Positions 1 through 6,539 of a stretch of 9,505 nt of DNA are shown piece after piece. Every line of letters begins with the position of its first letter. Positions within the stretch are counted from its first letter, which is position 1. This DNA comes from Cloacimonetes bacterium UBA5456. Its GTDB lineage: Bacteria; Cloacimonadota; Cloacimonadia; Cloacimonadales; Cloacimonadaceae. The notes beneath the pieces were generated by a model. That model made no database searches, was not told where the DNA came from, and saw nothing but the letters and a program-made list of their open reading frames with translations. Location of the stretch: assembly GCA_002427325.1 (NCBI GenBank), contig DIQS01000022.1, forward strand, positions 22,803 to 32,307, given 5' to 3'. The position numbers and the translations under genes were made by a program.

Positions 1-2568
1 GAGATCTATGACTATCTTCGCGTTCTCTATGCGCGGATAGGCAAGCAATATTGCTATCAATGCGGAGATCCCGTGGGTTCACAGACCATTGACGAGATGG
101 TGGATTATCTCATGGAAAAGGCGGAGGGGACGCGCATCCAGATTCTCTCTCCGATTGTCCAAAATCGCAAGGGCGAGCATCGTGACGAGCTGGAAATGCT
201 GAAGATGGAAGGTTTTGTGCGCGCGATGATAAATGGTGAGATTCACGATTTGGAAAGCGAAATCAAGTTAGACAAGCGCAAAAAGCACGACATCGACATC
301 GTGGTGGACAGGTTGGTGATCAAGGATGGGATACAGAGTCGCCTGGCGGAATCTTTGGAGCTTGCGCTGAAGCATGCTTCGGGCTTGGTGGTGATCGACT
401 ATCCGGATCAAAAGACACGGGAGACGCTTTCCTCCCAAAACGCCTGCACAAAGTGTAATATCGGCTTTGAAGAGCTGAGTCCGCAGAGCTTTTCTTTCAA
501 TAGTCCGATTGGCGCATGTCCCGCCTGCAATGGTTTGGGCTACAAGCTGGAATTTGATCCCGAGCTCATCGTGCCGGATAAAGAGCGGAGCATCATGGAC
601 GGCGCCGTGATCCCTTGGGGCAAGTTGGAAGAGAAAAAGGACAGTTGGACGATGAATACCGTGCTCAATCTCGCCAGAGCTTATGATTTCTCCTTAGACG
701 AGCCGTGGGAAAAGCTTTCGGATATCACGAAACAATTGATACTCTATGGTTCAAAGGGGCGGCGCTTCAAGGTTGCCTGGGAGAGTCGGCGCGGCAAAGG
801 CGAATATATGGTGCGTTTTGAGGGGATCATCCCGCAGATGAAGCGGCGCATGCACGAGACGACTTCCGACGATATGCAGACCTATTACATGCAATTCATC
901 AGCGACAAGGCTTGCGATGAATGCGAGGGAAACCGCCTCAAGCCCTCATCCTTAGCGGTGCGCGTGGGGGATAAGTCGATCGGCGAGATTTCGGCGATGA
1001 GCGTGAAGAGTGCGCAGAGCTTCTTTGACGAGCTAAAGCTTCGCGGCAATCAATTTGTGATCGCTGAAGAGGTTTTGAAGGAGATCAAGGCGCGCATCAG
1101 TTTTTTGAATTCGGTGGGGCTACACTATCTCACGCTGAATCGACGTTCGCCCACTCTTTCGGGTGGGGAGGCACAGCGCATCCGGCTTGCCAGTCAGATC
1201 GGCTCACAGCTTGTGGGCGTGATGTATATTCTCGACGAGCCCTCGATTGGCTTGCATCAGCGCGACAATGCAAAGCTCCTAAAGATGTTGCAACAGTTGC
1301 GGGATATCGGCAATACCGTGGTGGTTGTGGAACATGATGAGGATACGATGCGTGTGGCGGATCAGATCGTGGATTTTGGGCCGCATGCAGGGGTTCATGG
1401 CGGCGAGATCGTGGCACAGGGTAAGTTGAAAGATATCTTGGCGAGTCCAGCATCGCTGACGGGTGCATATCTCTCCGGCAAGATGAGTATTCCCATGCCG
1501 GATCGGCGTGTGAAGCGCGATAAGCGCGAGATTTGTATCCTTGGTGCGGCGCAAAACAATCTCAAAAAGATCGACGCGCGGATTCCTTTGGGGATGTTCG
1601 TTTGCATCACGGGCGTTTCGGGAAGCGGGAAGAGTTCGCTGATCAATCAGACTTTATATCCCTATCTGCACAATCATTTCTATCGCTCTAATATGAAGGT
1701 TGGCGAGATGAAAGAGATCAGCGGCATACAGGACATTGATAAGGTGATAAACATCGATCAACAGCCGATTGGACGCACTCCACGCAGTAATCCTGCAACC
1801 TATATCAAGGTCTTTGATGCGATCCGCAATCTCTTTGCCCAGTTGCCGGCTTCAAAGGTTCGCGGCTATGCGCCGGGCAGGTTCTCTTTCAACGTGAAAG
1901 GCGGTCGCTGTGAGGCTTGCATGGGGGCGGGGGTGAGGCAGATCGAGATGCACTTTATGGCGGATATCTATGTCACCTGCGAGGTGTGTAAAGGCAAGCG
2001 CTATAATACCGAGACGCTTTCCGTGCGCTATAAGGGCAAAAATATCGCCGAGGTCTTGGATCTGGACGTTCAGGAGGCGATTGAGTTTTTCGAGAATATT
2101 CCGGCGATTTATAACAAGCTGAAAACCTTGCGCGAGGTGGGCTTGGATTACATCAAGTTAGGACAGCCCAGCACGACACTTTCCGGCGGGGAGGCACAGC
2201 GCATCAAGCTCTCGCGTGAGCTCAGCCGTCCTTCCACGGGGAGCACGCTATATCTGCTCGATGAGCCTACGACGGGGCTTCATTTTGATGATATTAAGAA
2301 GCTTTTGCAGGTGCTCACGAAGCTGGTGGCGATGGGGAATACGGTGGTGGTGATCGAGCATAATCTGGACGTGATCAAATGTGCTGATTGGATCATTGAC
2401 CTTGGTCCCGAGGGTGGCGACGAGGGCGGCAGGATCATCGCAGAAGGCGGGTTGGAAGACATTATGAACTCACCGGAAAGTGCGACGGGTGAATTTTTGA
2501 AGAGGCATATCCTGCGTAGTGAGGAAGCAAAGCCAAAGGTGAGAAAGGCGAAGAAAAATGTTGGTTAG
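1..2568 (+). CDS. uvrA: UvrA, excinuclease ABC subunit A (5'-truncated by window edge)
   Basis: UvrA is the DNA-damage sensor of nucleotide excision repair. It is a dimeric ABC-type ATPase that loads UvrB on lesions in the cytoplasm. The frame is open from base 1, so the GTG at 73 is internal. The first codons read EIYDYLRVLYARIG, which aligns near residue 100 of typical ~940-residue UvrA proteins; the first Walker A is therefore outside the window and 855 residues remain. Counting from base 1, visible parts are the UvrB-binding region with RKGEH near 56-60, zinc-module cysteines at 149, 152, 173 and 176, another CxxC at 305-308, ABC signature LSGGEAQRIRL from 386 with ILDEPS following, the second Walker A GVSGSGKSS at 538-546, the second zinc module (cysteines 637, 640, 660, 663), and signature LSGGEAQRIKL from 727 with LLDEPTTGLH. 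The protein ends in a short Lys/Arg-rich tail. No frameshift is seen. The last 11 bases overlap the GH13 gene. Confidence 0.98.
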   Translation, partial: EIYDYLRVLYARIGKQYCYQCGDPVGSQTIDEMVDYLMEKAEGTRIQILSPIVQNRKGEHRDELEMLKMEGFVRAMINGEIHDLESEIKLDKRKKHDIDIVVDRLVIKDGIQSRLAESLELALKHASGLVVIDYPDQKTRETLSSQNACTKCNIGFEELSPQSFSFNSPIGACPACNGLGYKLEFDPELIVPDKERSIMDGAVIPWGKLEEKKDSWTMNTVLNLARAYDFSLDEPWEKLSDITKQLILYGSKGRRFKVAWESRRGKGEYMVRFEGIIPQMKRRMHETTSDDMQTYYMQFISDKACDECEGNRLKPSSLAVRVGDKSIGEISAMSVKSAQSFFDELKLRGNQFVIAEEVLKEIKARISFLNSVGLHYLTLNRRSPTLSGGEAQRIRLASQIGSQLVGVMYILDEPSIGLHQRDNAKLLKMLQQLRDIGNTVVVVEHDEDTMRVADQIVDFGPHAGVHGGEIVAQGKLKDILASPASLTGAYLSGKMSIPMPDRRVKRDKREICILGAAQNNLKKIDARIPLGMFVCITGVSGSGKSSLINQTLYPYLHNHFYRSNMKVGEMKEISGIQDIDKVINIDQQPIGRTPRSNPATYIKVFDAIRNLFAQLPASKVRGYAPGRFSFNVKGGRCEACMGAGVRQIEMHFMADIYVTCEVCKGKRYNTETLSVRYKGKNIAEVLDLDVQEAIEFFENIPAIYNKLKTLREVGLDYIKLGQPSTTLSGGEAQRIKLSRELSRPSTGSTLYLLDEPTTGLHFDDIKKLLQVLTKLVAMGNTVVVIEHNLDVIKCADWIIDLGPEGGDEGGRIIAEGGLEDIMNSPESATGEFLKRHILRSEEAKPKVRKAKKNVG

Positions 2569-4714
2569 ATTCAGCTATCAGCCGCCTACCGCCGGCAATC
2601 ATGAAGTTGGGCTCGCGGGGGATTTCACGCATTGGAAGATTTTCGCGCTGCAGGAATATGGCGGGGTCTATCACATCGATCTGGAGTTGGAGCCGGGCAG
2701 CTATCTCTATAAATTCATAGTAGATGGAGTGTGGCAGCGGGATATGATGAATCCGCTGTTTGAGGGCGATCCTTTCGGTGGGGAAAATTCGCGCATTTTG
2801 GTGACGGAGCCCGCGCGCTTGCGGAGTAAAAGGGAGATTCAAAAGCTGCTCAAGGGCGAGAATGTGGCGGATTTCTTTTCCTGTCATCGTGAAAGTGAGG
2901 ATTTGTTTGAGATCAGATTTGCGTGGTTCGAGGGTTTTGCCGATGATGTTTTTCTCTGTTTTGAAGAGCAGGAGGTCAGGCTCTATCCGCTGGGAATAAA
3001 GAAAGATATGCGGGTCTGGAGTGCCATGATCAGGCGTGAGGATTTCGGGGATTTCTGCCTTCGTTTGCGGCATAAAGGCAAGACCTATTATCACGATACG
3101 CATGGCTTTTTTCGGGAAAATCAGCCGCAGAAGGATATCCGGCTATCGCCTGATGAAAAAGCTGTTTTCAAGGCACCGGATTGGCTGGATGGCGGGGTGA
3201 TCTATCAGATCTTTATGGATAGATTTTATAATGGTGATGCTTCCAAAAATCAGGATTTTCAAGAGAGCTATTACGAGAATAGTCGCTCCCTGCCGCCGAT
3301 GGGGCAATATCTGCCTAAGCATCGTGAATATTTTCACTTTGTGGAGGATTGGTATGACACGGCGGGCTTGAAACAGAGTCCGTGGCTGCCGGAGGGGAAT
3401 CCGGATTGGTGGAGTTTCTATGGTGGAGACATCCCCGGGGTGGTGCAAAAGCTGGACTATCTCACCGATCTGGGCGTGAATATCCTCTATTTCAATCCGC
3501 TCTGGGAGGCGAAGTCAAATCATAAATATGATGCGGCAGATTTTGCGCGGGTGGACCCTCATTTTGGTAGTGAGGCTGAGCTCAAAGAGCTTGTGGCGCA
3601 GGCACATAAGCGGGGGATGCGGGTAGTGCTGGATGTGGCATTCAATCATAGTGGGGAGAGTTTTTGGGCTTTTCGGGACACCGTGGAAAAGGGACCCGAT
3701 TCGCCGTATTGGGATTGGTATGATTGGCATATCTGGCCTCTGCCTCAGCCGCTTCCACCGGACTTTCAGCCTAAAGAGCACTATCAATGCTGGTGGGGAA
3801 TTAAGGACATGCCGGATTTGAATTTCGATCTTGCGCGCAGTCATCCTTTTGAGAATTATGTGCGAGATATCGAGAATGCCGAGGTGAATTGGCCCTTGGT
3901 GAATCACATTCTGGAAAGTGCCGAGTGGTGGATTGCGCAGATCGGGATGGATGGCTTTCGCTTGGACGTGCCGGATGAGGTGCCGTGGTGGTTTTGGGAG
4001 CTATTTAATCAGCGGATCAAGGCGATCAAGCCGGATGCGTGGTTGGTGGGAGAAATTTGGTATAATGCCGAGGCATGGGTGTCGCCGCGCTATTTTGATT
4101 CCGTGATGAATTATGCTTATTTCAAGAATCCCGCGCTGGAGTTCTTTGTGATGAAAGCGATCGCTAAGGCGGAATTTGAGCGCAAGATTGAGGAAGGCTT
4201 GGCGGCATATCCGAGAGCGGCGACGAGGGCGATGATGAACCTTTTGGGGAGTCACGATACGATCCGCATCATGGAGATCGCCGAGGGGGAGACGATCCTG
4301 GTGAAGCGGGCGGTGTTCTTCCAGATGAGCTTCCCGGGCGTGCCCCATATCTATTACGGCGATGAGATCGGGATGTTTGGCGGGAAAGACCCGGATAATC
4401 GCCGACCATTTTATTGGAAATATTCTTCTGATGAGGCGGCGTTGGATTTGCGGGATTTCTATAGGCGCTTGATTGCGCTGAGGCGGGAGAATGCGCTCTT
4501 GCAAAAGGGACGATTTGAATTTATCAAAAGCCCGCAAGAGCTTCTGGCTTTTAGGAGATATGATGAGACGGGGAGTGTCACCTGCTTGATTAATCTCAGC
4601 GAAAAACCGCAATTCTATGGTCAAAAAGGGAAGATTATCTTCGCCGAAGGTGAGATCGAAGAATTAAGCCAAGGTCTGAGACTCGCCGCTCACACAATGT
4701 GTGTGATCACTTAG
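2558..4714 (+). CDS. Intracellular GH13 glycosidase (neopullulanase/cyclomaltodextrinase-like) with N-terminal glycogen-binding-type domain
   Basis: This 718-residue alpha-amylase-superfamily enzyme probably hydrolyses alpha-1,4 (perhaps also alpha-1,6) links in maltodextrins, cyclodextrins or glycogen. There is no signal peptide, so it should act in the cytoplasm. Residues 1-85 resemble a CBM48/AMPK-type beta-sandwich (GDFTHWK at 21-27, YKFIVDGVW at 51-59). Residues about 105-195 look like a second beta domain of the neopullulanase N-domain kind. The (beta/alpha)8 domain begins at VIYQIFMDRFYNGD (214-227). Region I is DVAFNH (359-364), region V is MPDLN (418-422), region II is GFRLD with nucleophile D470, region III is GEIW with acid/base E499, and region IV is GSHD with D567; all three catalytic residues are intact. 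The near-MPKLN region V points to the neopullulanase side of the family. The ATG overlaps uvrA by 11 bp with a weak AAAGG 9 bases upstream, suggesting coupling. Exact substrate cannot be set; a branching or transferase role is less likely but not excluded. Confidence 0.9.
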   Translation: MLVRFSYQPPTAGNHEVGLAGDFTHWKIFALQEYGGVYHIDLELEPGSYLYKFIVDGVWQRDMMNPLFEGDPFGGENSRILVTEPARLRSKREIQKLLKGENVADFFSCHRESEDLFEIRFAWFEGFADDVFLCFEEQEVRLYPLGIKKDMRVWSAMIRREDFGDFCLRLRHKGKTYYHDTHGFFRENQPQKDIRLSPDEKAVFKAPDWLDGGVIYQIFMDRFYNGDASKNQDFQESYYENSRSLPPMGQYLPKHREYFHFVEDWYDTAGLKQSPWLPEGNPDWWSFYGGDIPGVVQKLDYLTDLGVNILYFNPLWEAKSNHKYDAADFARVDPHFGSEAELKELVAQAHKRGMRVVLDVAFNHSGESFWAFRDTVEKGPDSPYWDWYDWHIWPLPQPLPPDFQPKEHYQCWWGIKDMPDLNFDLARSHPFENYVRDIENAEVNWPLVNHILESAEWWIAQIGMDGFRLDVPDEVPWWFWELFNQRIKAIKPDAWLVGEIWYNAEAWVSPRYFDSVMNYAYFKNPALEFFVMKAIAKAEFERKIEEGLAAYPRAATRAMMNLLGSHDTIRIMEIAEGETILVKRAVFFQMSFPGVPHIYYGDEIGMFGGKDPDNRRPFYWKYSSDEAALDLRDFYRRLIALRRENALLQKGRFEFIKSPQELLAFRRYDETGSVTCLINLSEKPQFYGQKGKIIFAEGEIEELSQGLRLAAHTMCVIT

Positions 4715-4855
4715 TCAGTTATTTAGTTTGTAGTTCCTTAGTTCCTTAGTTCCTTAGTTCCTTAGTTCCTTAGTTGTTTAGTATGTAGTTCCTGATTTTT
4801 TAGTTACTTGGTTCGTAGTTACTTAGTTGTTTAGTTCCTTAGTTCTTTCGTAGTG
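4711..4855 (+). repeat. Tandem 8-bp repeat array, unit TAGTTCCT, perfect core plus degenerate flanks
   Basis: Five perfect TAGTTCCT units lie head to tail at 4731-4770. Degenerate units flank them on both sides (TAGTTGTT, TAGTTACT, TAGTTTG and similar) to about 4855. The array starts at the TAG stop of the GH13 gene (4712-4714). Because the period is 8 and each unit carries TAG, successive stops fall in different frames, so all three plus-strand frames are closed within 24 bases. This is low-complexity intergenic DNA with no coding potential. It runs directly into the inverted-repeat element that follows. Confidence 0.9.
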
Positions 4856-5133
4856 CTGGATTTATCCGGCCGTTGTGTGGACTTCAATCCACTCTAATTG
4901 ACAATGTGCCAAGCACATCCCTCTCTTTTGGGCGGGCAACATCCTGTTGCCCGAGAAAACGCAGTTTTCTTCTTGATCGGAGTAAGTTCCCCGTTGCCAC
5001 ACCAAGCGCTTGATAAGGATGAGCTGACGCTCATGCGGCAACAAGATGTTACCGCCCCAAAAAGGAGTGCGCTTTGCGCACGGTCATCAAAGCCGGTTGA
5101 AGTCAGCGGTACGGTCGGTTAAAGCCAGCGTTA
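4851..5133. repeat. MITE-like element: two ~100-nt imperfect inverted arms around an ~80-nt centre
   Basis: The left arm (about 4851-4953) and right arm (about 5034-5133, read in reverse complement) match along their length. The outer 22 bases agree at 17 positions (4851-4872 against 5133-5112). An inner GACTTCAA is shared. The TGAC block at 4899-4918 matches its partner at 14 of 20. The core AACATCYTGTTGCC (4938-4951 against 5050-5037) agrees at 13 of 14. Smaller palindromes sit inside: 4904-4918, 4933-4953, 4954-4970, 5003-5012, 5019-5034 and 5067-5081. A related copy in direct orientation begins at 9378. No transposase or convincing ORF is present, so a non-autonomous dispersed repeat is my inference. 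It could equally be two solitary repeats inserted head to head, or a structured RNA. Confidence 0.7.
4933..4970. repeat. Two adjacent hairpin-forming palindromes
   Basis: CGGGCAAC / GTTGCCCG (4933-4940 and 4946-4953) form a perfect 8-bp stem with a 5-nt loop. Immediately next, AGAAAAC / GTTTTCT (4954-4960 and 4964-4970) form a perfect 7-bp stem with a 3-nt loop. They could act in termination of GH13 transcripts as back-to-back structures. The second hairpin ends in TTTTCTTCTT rather than a clean T-tract, so I do not call an intrinsic terminator. Confidence 0.6.
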
Positions 5134-5170
5134 TGAACACCTTAGCTGCTCATCCCGCGACAGCAGCGAA

Positions 5171-5199
5171 GCTCTCTCGTAGCTCGTAACTCGTCACTA
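5171..5199 (-). repeat. Short degenerate ACGAG-type tandem repeat at the pfp stop
   Basis: Read on the minus strand from the pfp stop codon, the sequence runs TAGTGACGAG, TTACGAG, CTACGAG, AGAG: three to four degenerate copies of a roughly 7-bp unit ending in ACGAG. Like the array after the GH13 gene, it begins at the stop codon itself. Between it and the inverted-repeat element (5134-5170) I see nothing recognisable except a possible weak stem GCTGCT / AGCAGC in the same strand sense. Confidence 0.5.
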
Positions 5200-6411
5200 C
5201 TTCAAAACTTTCTCAACCCTCGGCGCCATCAACCTATAAGGCTGTGGAAAATCCGTTCCCAAGAGCGGGCGGGCATATTCCCTGAAAGCATCCGTGATAT
5301 GATTTCCGGCTTCATTGATGAAATTATCCGGCATGGATTTGGTGTGACGCGCTACATCGGAGAGTTTTTCGAGTCTATATTCCACGGCGTAGTTGCCGAT
5401 TCTATTGATGGAAACCGAGCCATCTTTATTGTCAATGAGGGCAAAGTGCACGGCTTTTGCGCCCACTTCGCGGGCTTCACGTTGGTCGATATCGGAAACA
5501 CAGCCGAGGAAGGAGCGTTGCAGATAGCCGAAAGTGTCGCTGCGCACGCGTTTGATATTGAGTTTATCGCGCACGAGATCTGCCAAGAGGTCGCCCAAGA
5601 TGCCGGTTCCGGAGAGTTGCACGTTGCCATGAGCGTCTTTTTCCACGTTTTCGGTGAGTTGTGCGATGATGGGCATTCCGCTTTCATCGGAGATTCCTTC
5701 GGAGACGGCGACGATGCATCTGCCGTGGCGGTCGAAGCATTCTTTCACATCTTTTAGGAACTTTTCTTGGGTGAAGGGGCGTTCGGGCAAATAGATGAGG
5801 TGTGGGCCATCGTCCTCATATTTCTGAGCCATGGCGGCTGCGGCGGTGAGGAATCCGGCGTGTCTGCCCATCACGATGCCGATATAGACTCCGGGTAGGG
5901 CGCGGTTGTCGAGATTCACTCCGGCAAAAGCGGAGGCGACAAAGCGGGCGGCAGAGCCAAAGCCGGGGGTATGGTCGCTGACAAGGAGGTCGTTGTCGAT
6001 AGTTTTTGGGATGTGGATGGCGCGGAAATCATAGTCGCTATTTTGAGCTTCTTCGTTTACGATGCGCACGGTATCTGCGGAGTCGTTGCCGCCGATGTAG
6101 AAGAAATAACGGATGTCGTGAGCTTTGAGCACCTTCACGATTTCCTTGCAATAGGCTTGGTCTGGCTTATCGCGCGTGGTGAGCAGCGCACTGGATGGGG
6201 TCTGGGCGATGAGTTCGAGGTTTTGTTGCGTCTCTTGTGTGAGATCGATAAAGTCTTCATTGATAATGCCATGCACGCCATGCAGGGCACCATATATTCT
6301 GGTCACTTGGGGGAATTTGCGCGCTTCGAGCACGGCTCCCACGAGGGATTGATTGATCACAGCGGTAGGTCCGCCGCCTTGAGCGATTAAAACTTTTCCT
6401 TGCATTTTCAT
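5197..6411 (-). CDS. pfp: Pyrophosphate-type 6-phosphofructokinase (diphosphate--fructose-6-phosphate 1-phosphotransferase)
   Basis: This 404-residue PfkA-superfamily enzyme phosphorylates fructose-6-phosphate to fructose-1,6-bisphosphate in cytoplasmic glycolysis. The PPi-dependent form is reversible. The nucleotide/PPi loop is near the N-terminus (GGGPTAVIN at 12-20). YIGGNDS (105-111) puts Asp110 where ATP-dependent E. coli PfkA has Gly104, and PKTIDND (135-141) puts Lys136 where it has Gly124. Both changes are the recognised marks of PPi use. Asp139 is the predicted catalytic base. MGRHAG (182-187) and VSEG (236-239) are sugar-phosphate-binding motifs. Length fits the ~400-residue bacterial PPi/mixed clade. 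Asn109 replaces the usual metal-binding Asp103 equivalent, as I recall for GGND-type members of this clade. The start is ATG 6411 because AAGGAG ends 7 bases before it; TTG 6414 and ATG 6405 are poorer. The gene is convergent with the GH13 gene and divergent from dnaX. The cofactor call is inference from motifs. Confidence 0.92.
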   Translation of the reverse strand: MKMQGKVLIAQGGGPTAVINQSLVGAVLEARKFPQVTRIYGALHGVHGIINEDFIDLTQETQQNLELIAQTPSSALLTTRDKPDQAYCKEIVKVLKAHDIRYFFYIGGNDSADTVRIVNEEAQNSDYDFRAIHIPKTIDNDLLVSDHTPGFGSAARFVASAFAGVNLDNRALPGVYIGIVMGRHAGFLTAAAAMAQKYEDDGPHLIYLPERPFTQEKFLKDVKECFDRHGRCIVAVSEGISDESGMPIIAQLTENVEKDAHGNVQLSGTGILGDLLADLVRDKLNIKRVRSDTFGYLQRSFLGCVSDIDQREAREVGAKAVHFALIDNKDGSVSINRIGNYAVEYRLEKLSDVARHTKSMPDNFINEAGNHITDAFREYARPLLGTDFPQPYRLMAPRVEKVLK

Positions 6412-6418
6412 CAAGATT

Positions 6419-6424
6419 CTCCTT
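6419..6424 (-). promoter_or_regulatory. Ribosome binding site of pfp
   Basis: On the minus strand AAGGAG lies 7 bases before ATG 6411 and only 4 before TTG 6414, so it selects the ATG. Confidence 0.8.
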
Positions 6425-6529
6425 TGGCATTGCCGATATTATTATTTGCAGTCAAGGTTTATTCAGGGCTGATATTTTGTCCAGCAGAAAAAAGCTTGCC
6501 TAAAAATGCGAACTAAAAACAATGTCTTT

Positions 6530-6534
6530 AGGAG
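6530..6534 (+). promoter_or_regulatory. Ribosome binding site of dnaX
   Basis: AGGAG sits 5 bases before ATG 6540. The earlier in-frame ATG at 6522 lies upstream of this site and has no purine-rich element of its own, so 6540 is the likelier start. Confidence 0.75.
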
Positions 6535-6539
6535 ATATT

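Larger units (their letters stand above)
6412..6539. promoter_or_regulatory. Divergent pfp/dnaX intergenic region
   Basis: This 128-base AT-rich spacer separates two divergent start codons and must hold the promoters for both, unless a transcript enters from elsewhere. For dnaX, TTGTCC (6477-6482) followed after 18 bases by TAAAAA (6501-6506) is a weak sigma-70-like candidate. On the minus strand TTGACT (6455-6450) is a good -35 word, but its -10 partner at normal spacing is poor and would sit next to the pfp ribosome site. I see no clear operator or riboswitch. The individual promoter boxes are low confidence. Confidence 0.4.

Noticed and set aside
73..75. GTG 73 as the uvrA start
   Set aside because: The frame is open to base 1 and the preceding codons encode conserved UvrA sequence, so the gene is cut by the window edge.
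4731..4850. CRISPR array
   Set aside because: The 8-bp units are contiguous with no spacers, far below CRISPR repeat length, and no cas gene is present.
4862..5122. Small ORFs on both strands within the intergenic element (60 and 74 codons)
   Set aside because: They lie entirely in the inverted-repeat element, lack ribosome sites, and their translations show no recognisable motifs.
5299..5757. 152-codon plus-strand ORF opposite pfp, and similar long antisense ORFs within uvrA, GH13 and dnaX
   Set aside because: They are shadows of strongly supported genes, without ribosome sites or recognisable domains.
6437..6447. AT-rich ATATTATTATT as a pfp -10 box
   Set aside because: The matching -35 position has no TTGACA-like word, so a specific promoter call is not supported.
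6522..6539. Upstream ATG 6522 as the dnaX start
   Set aside because: The AGGAG ribosome site lies downstream of it, and DnaX homologues begin at MSY-type sequence, matching ATG 6540.
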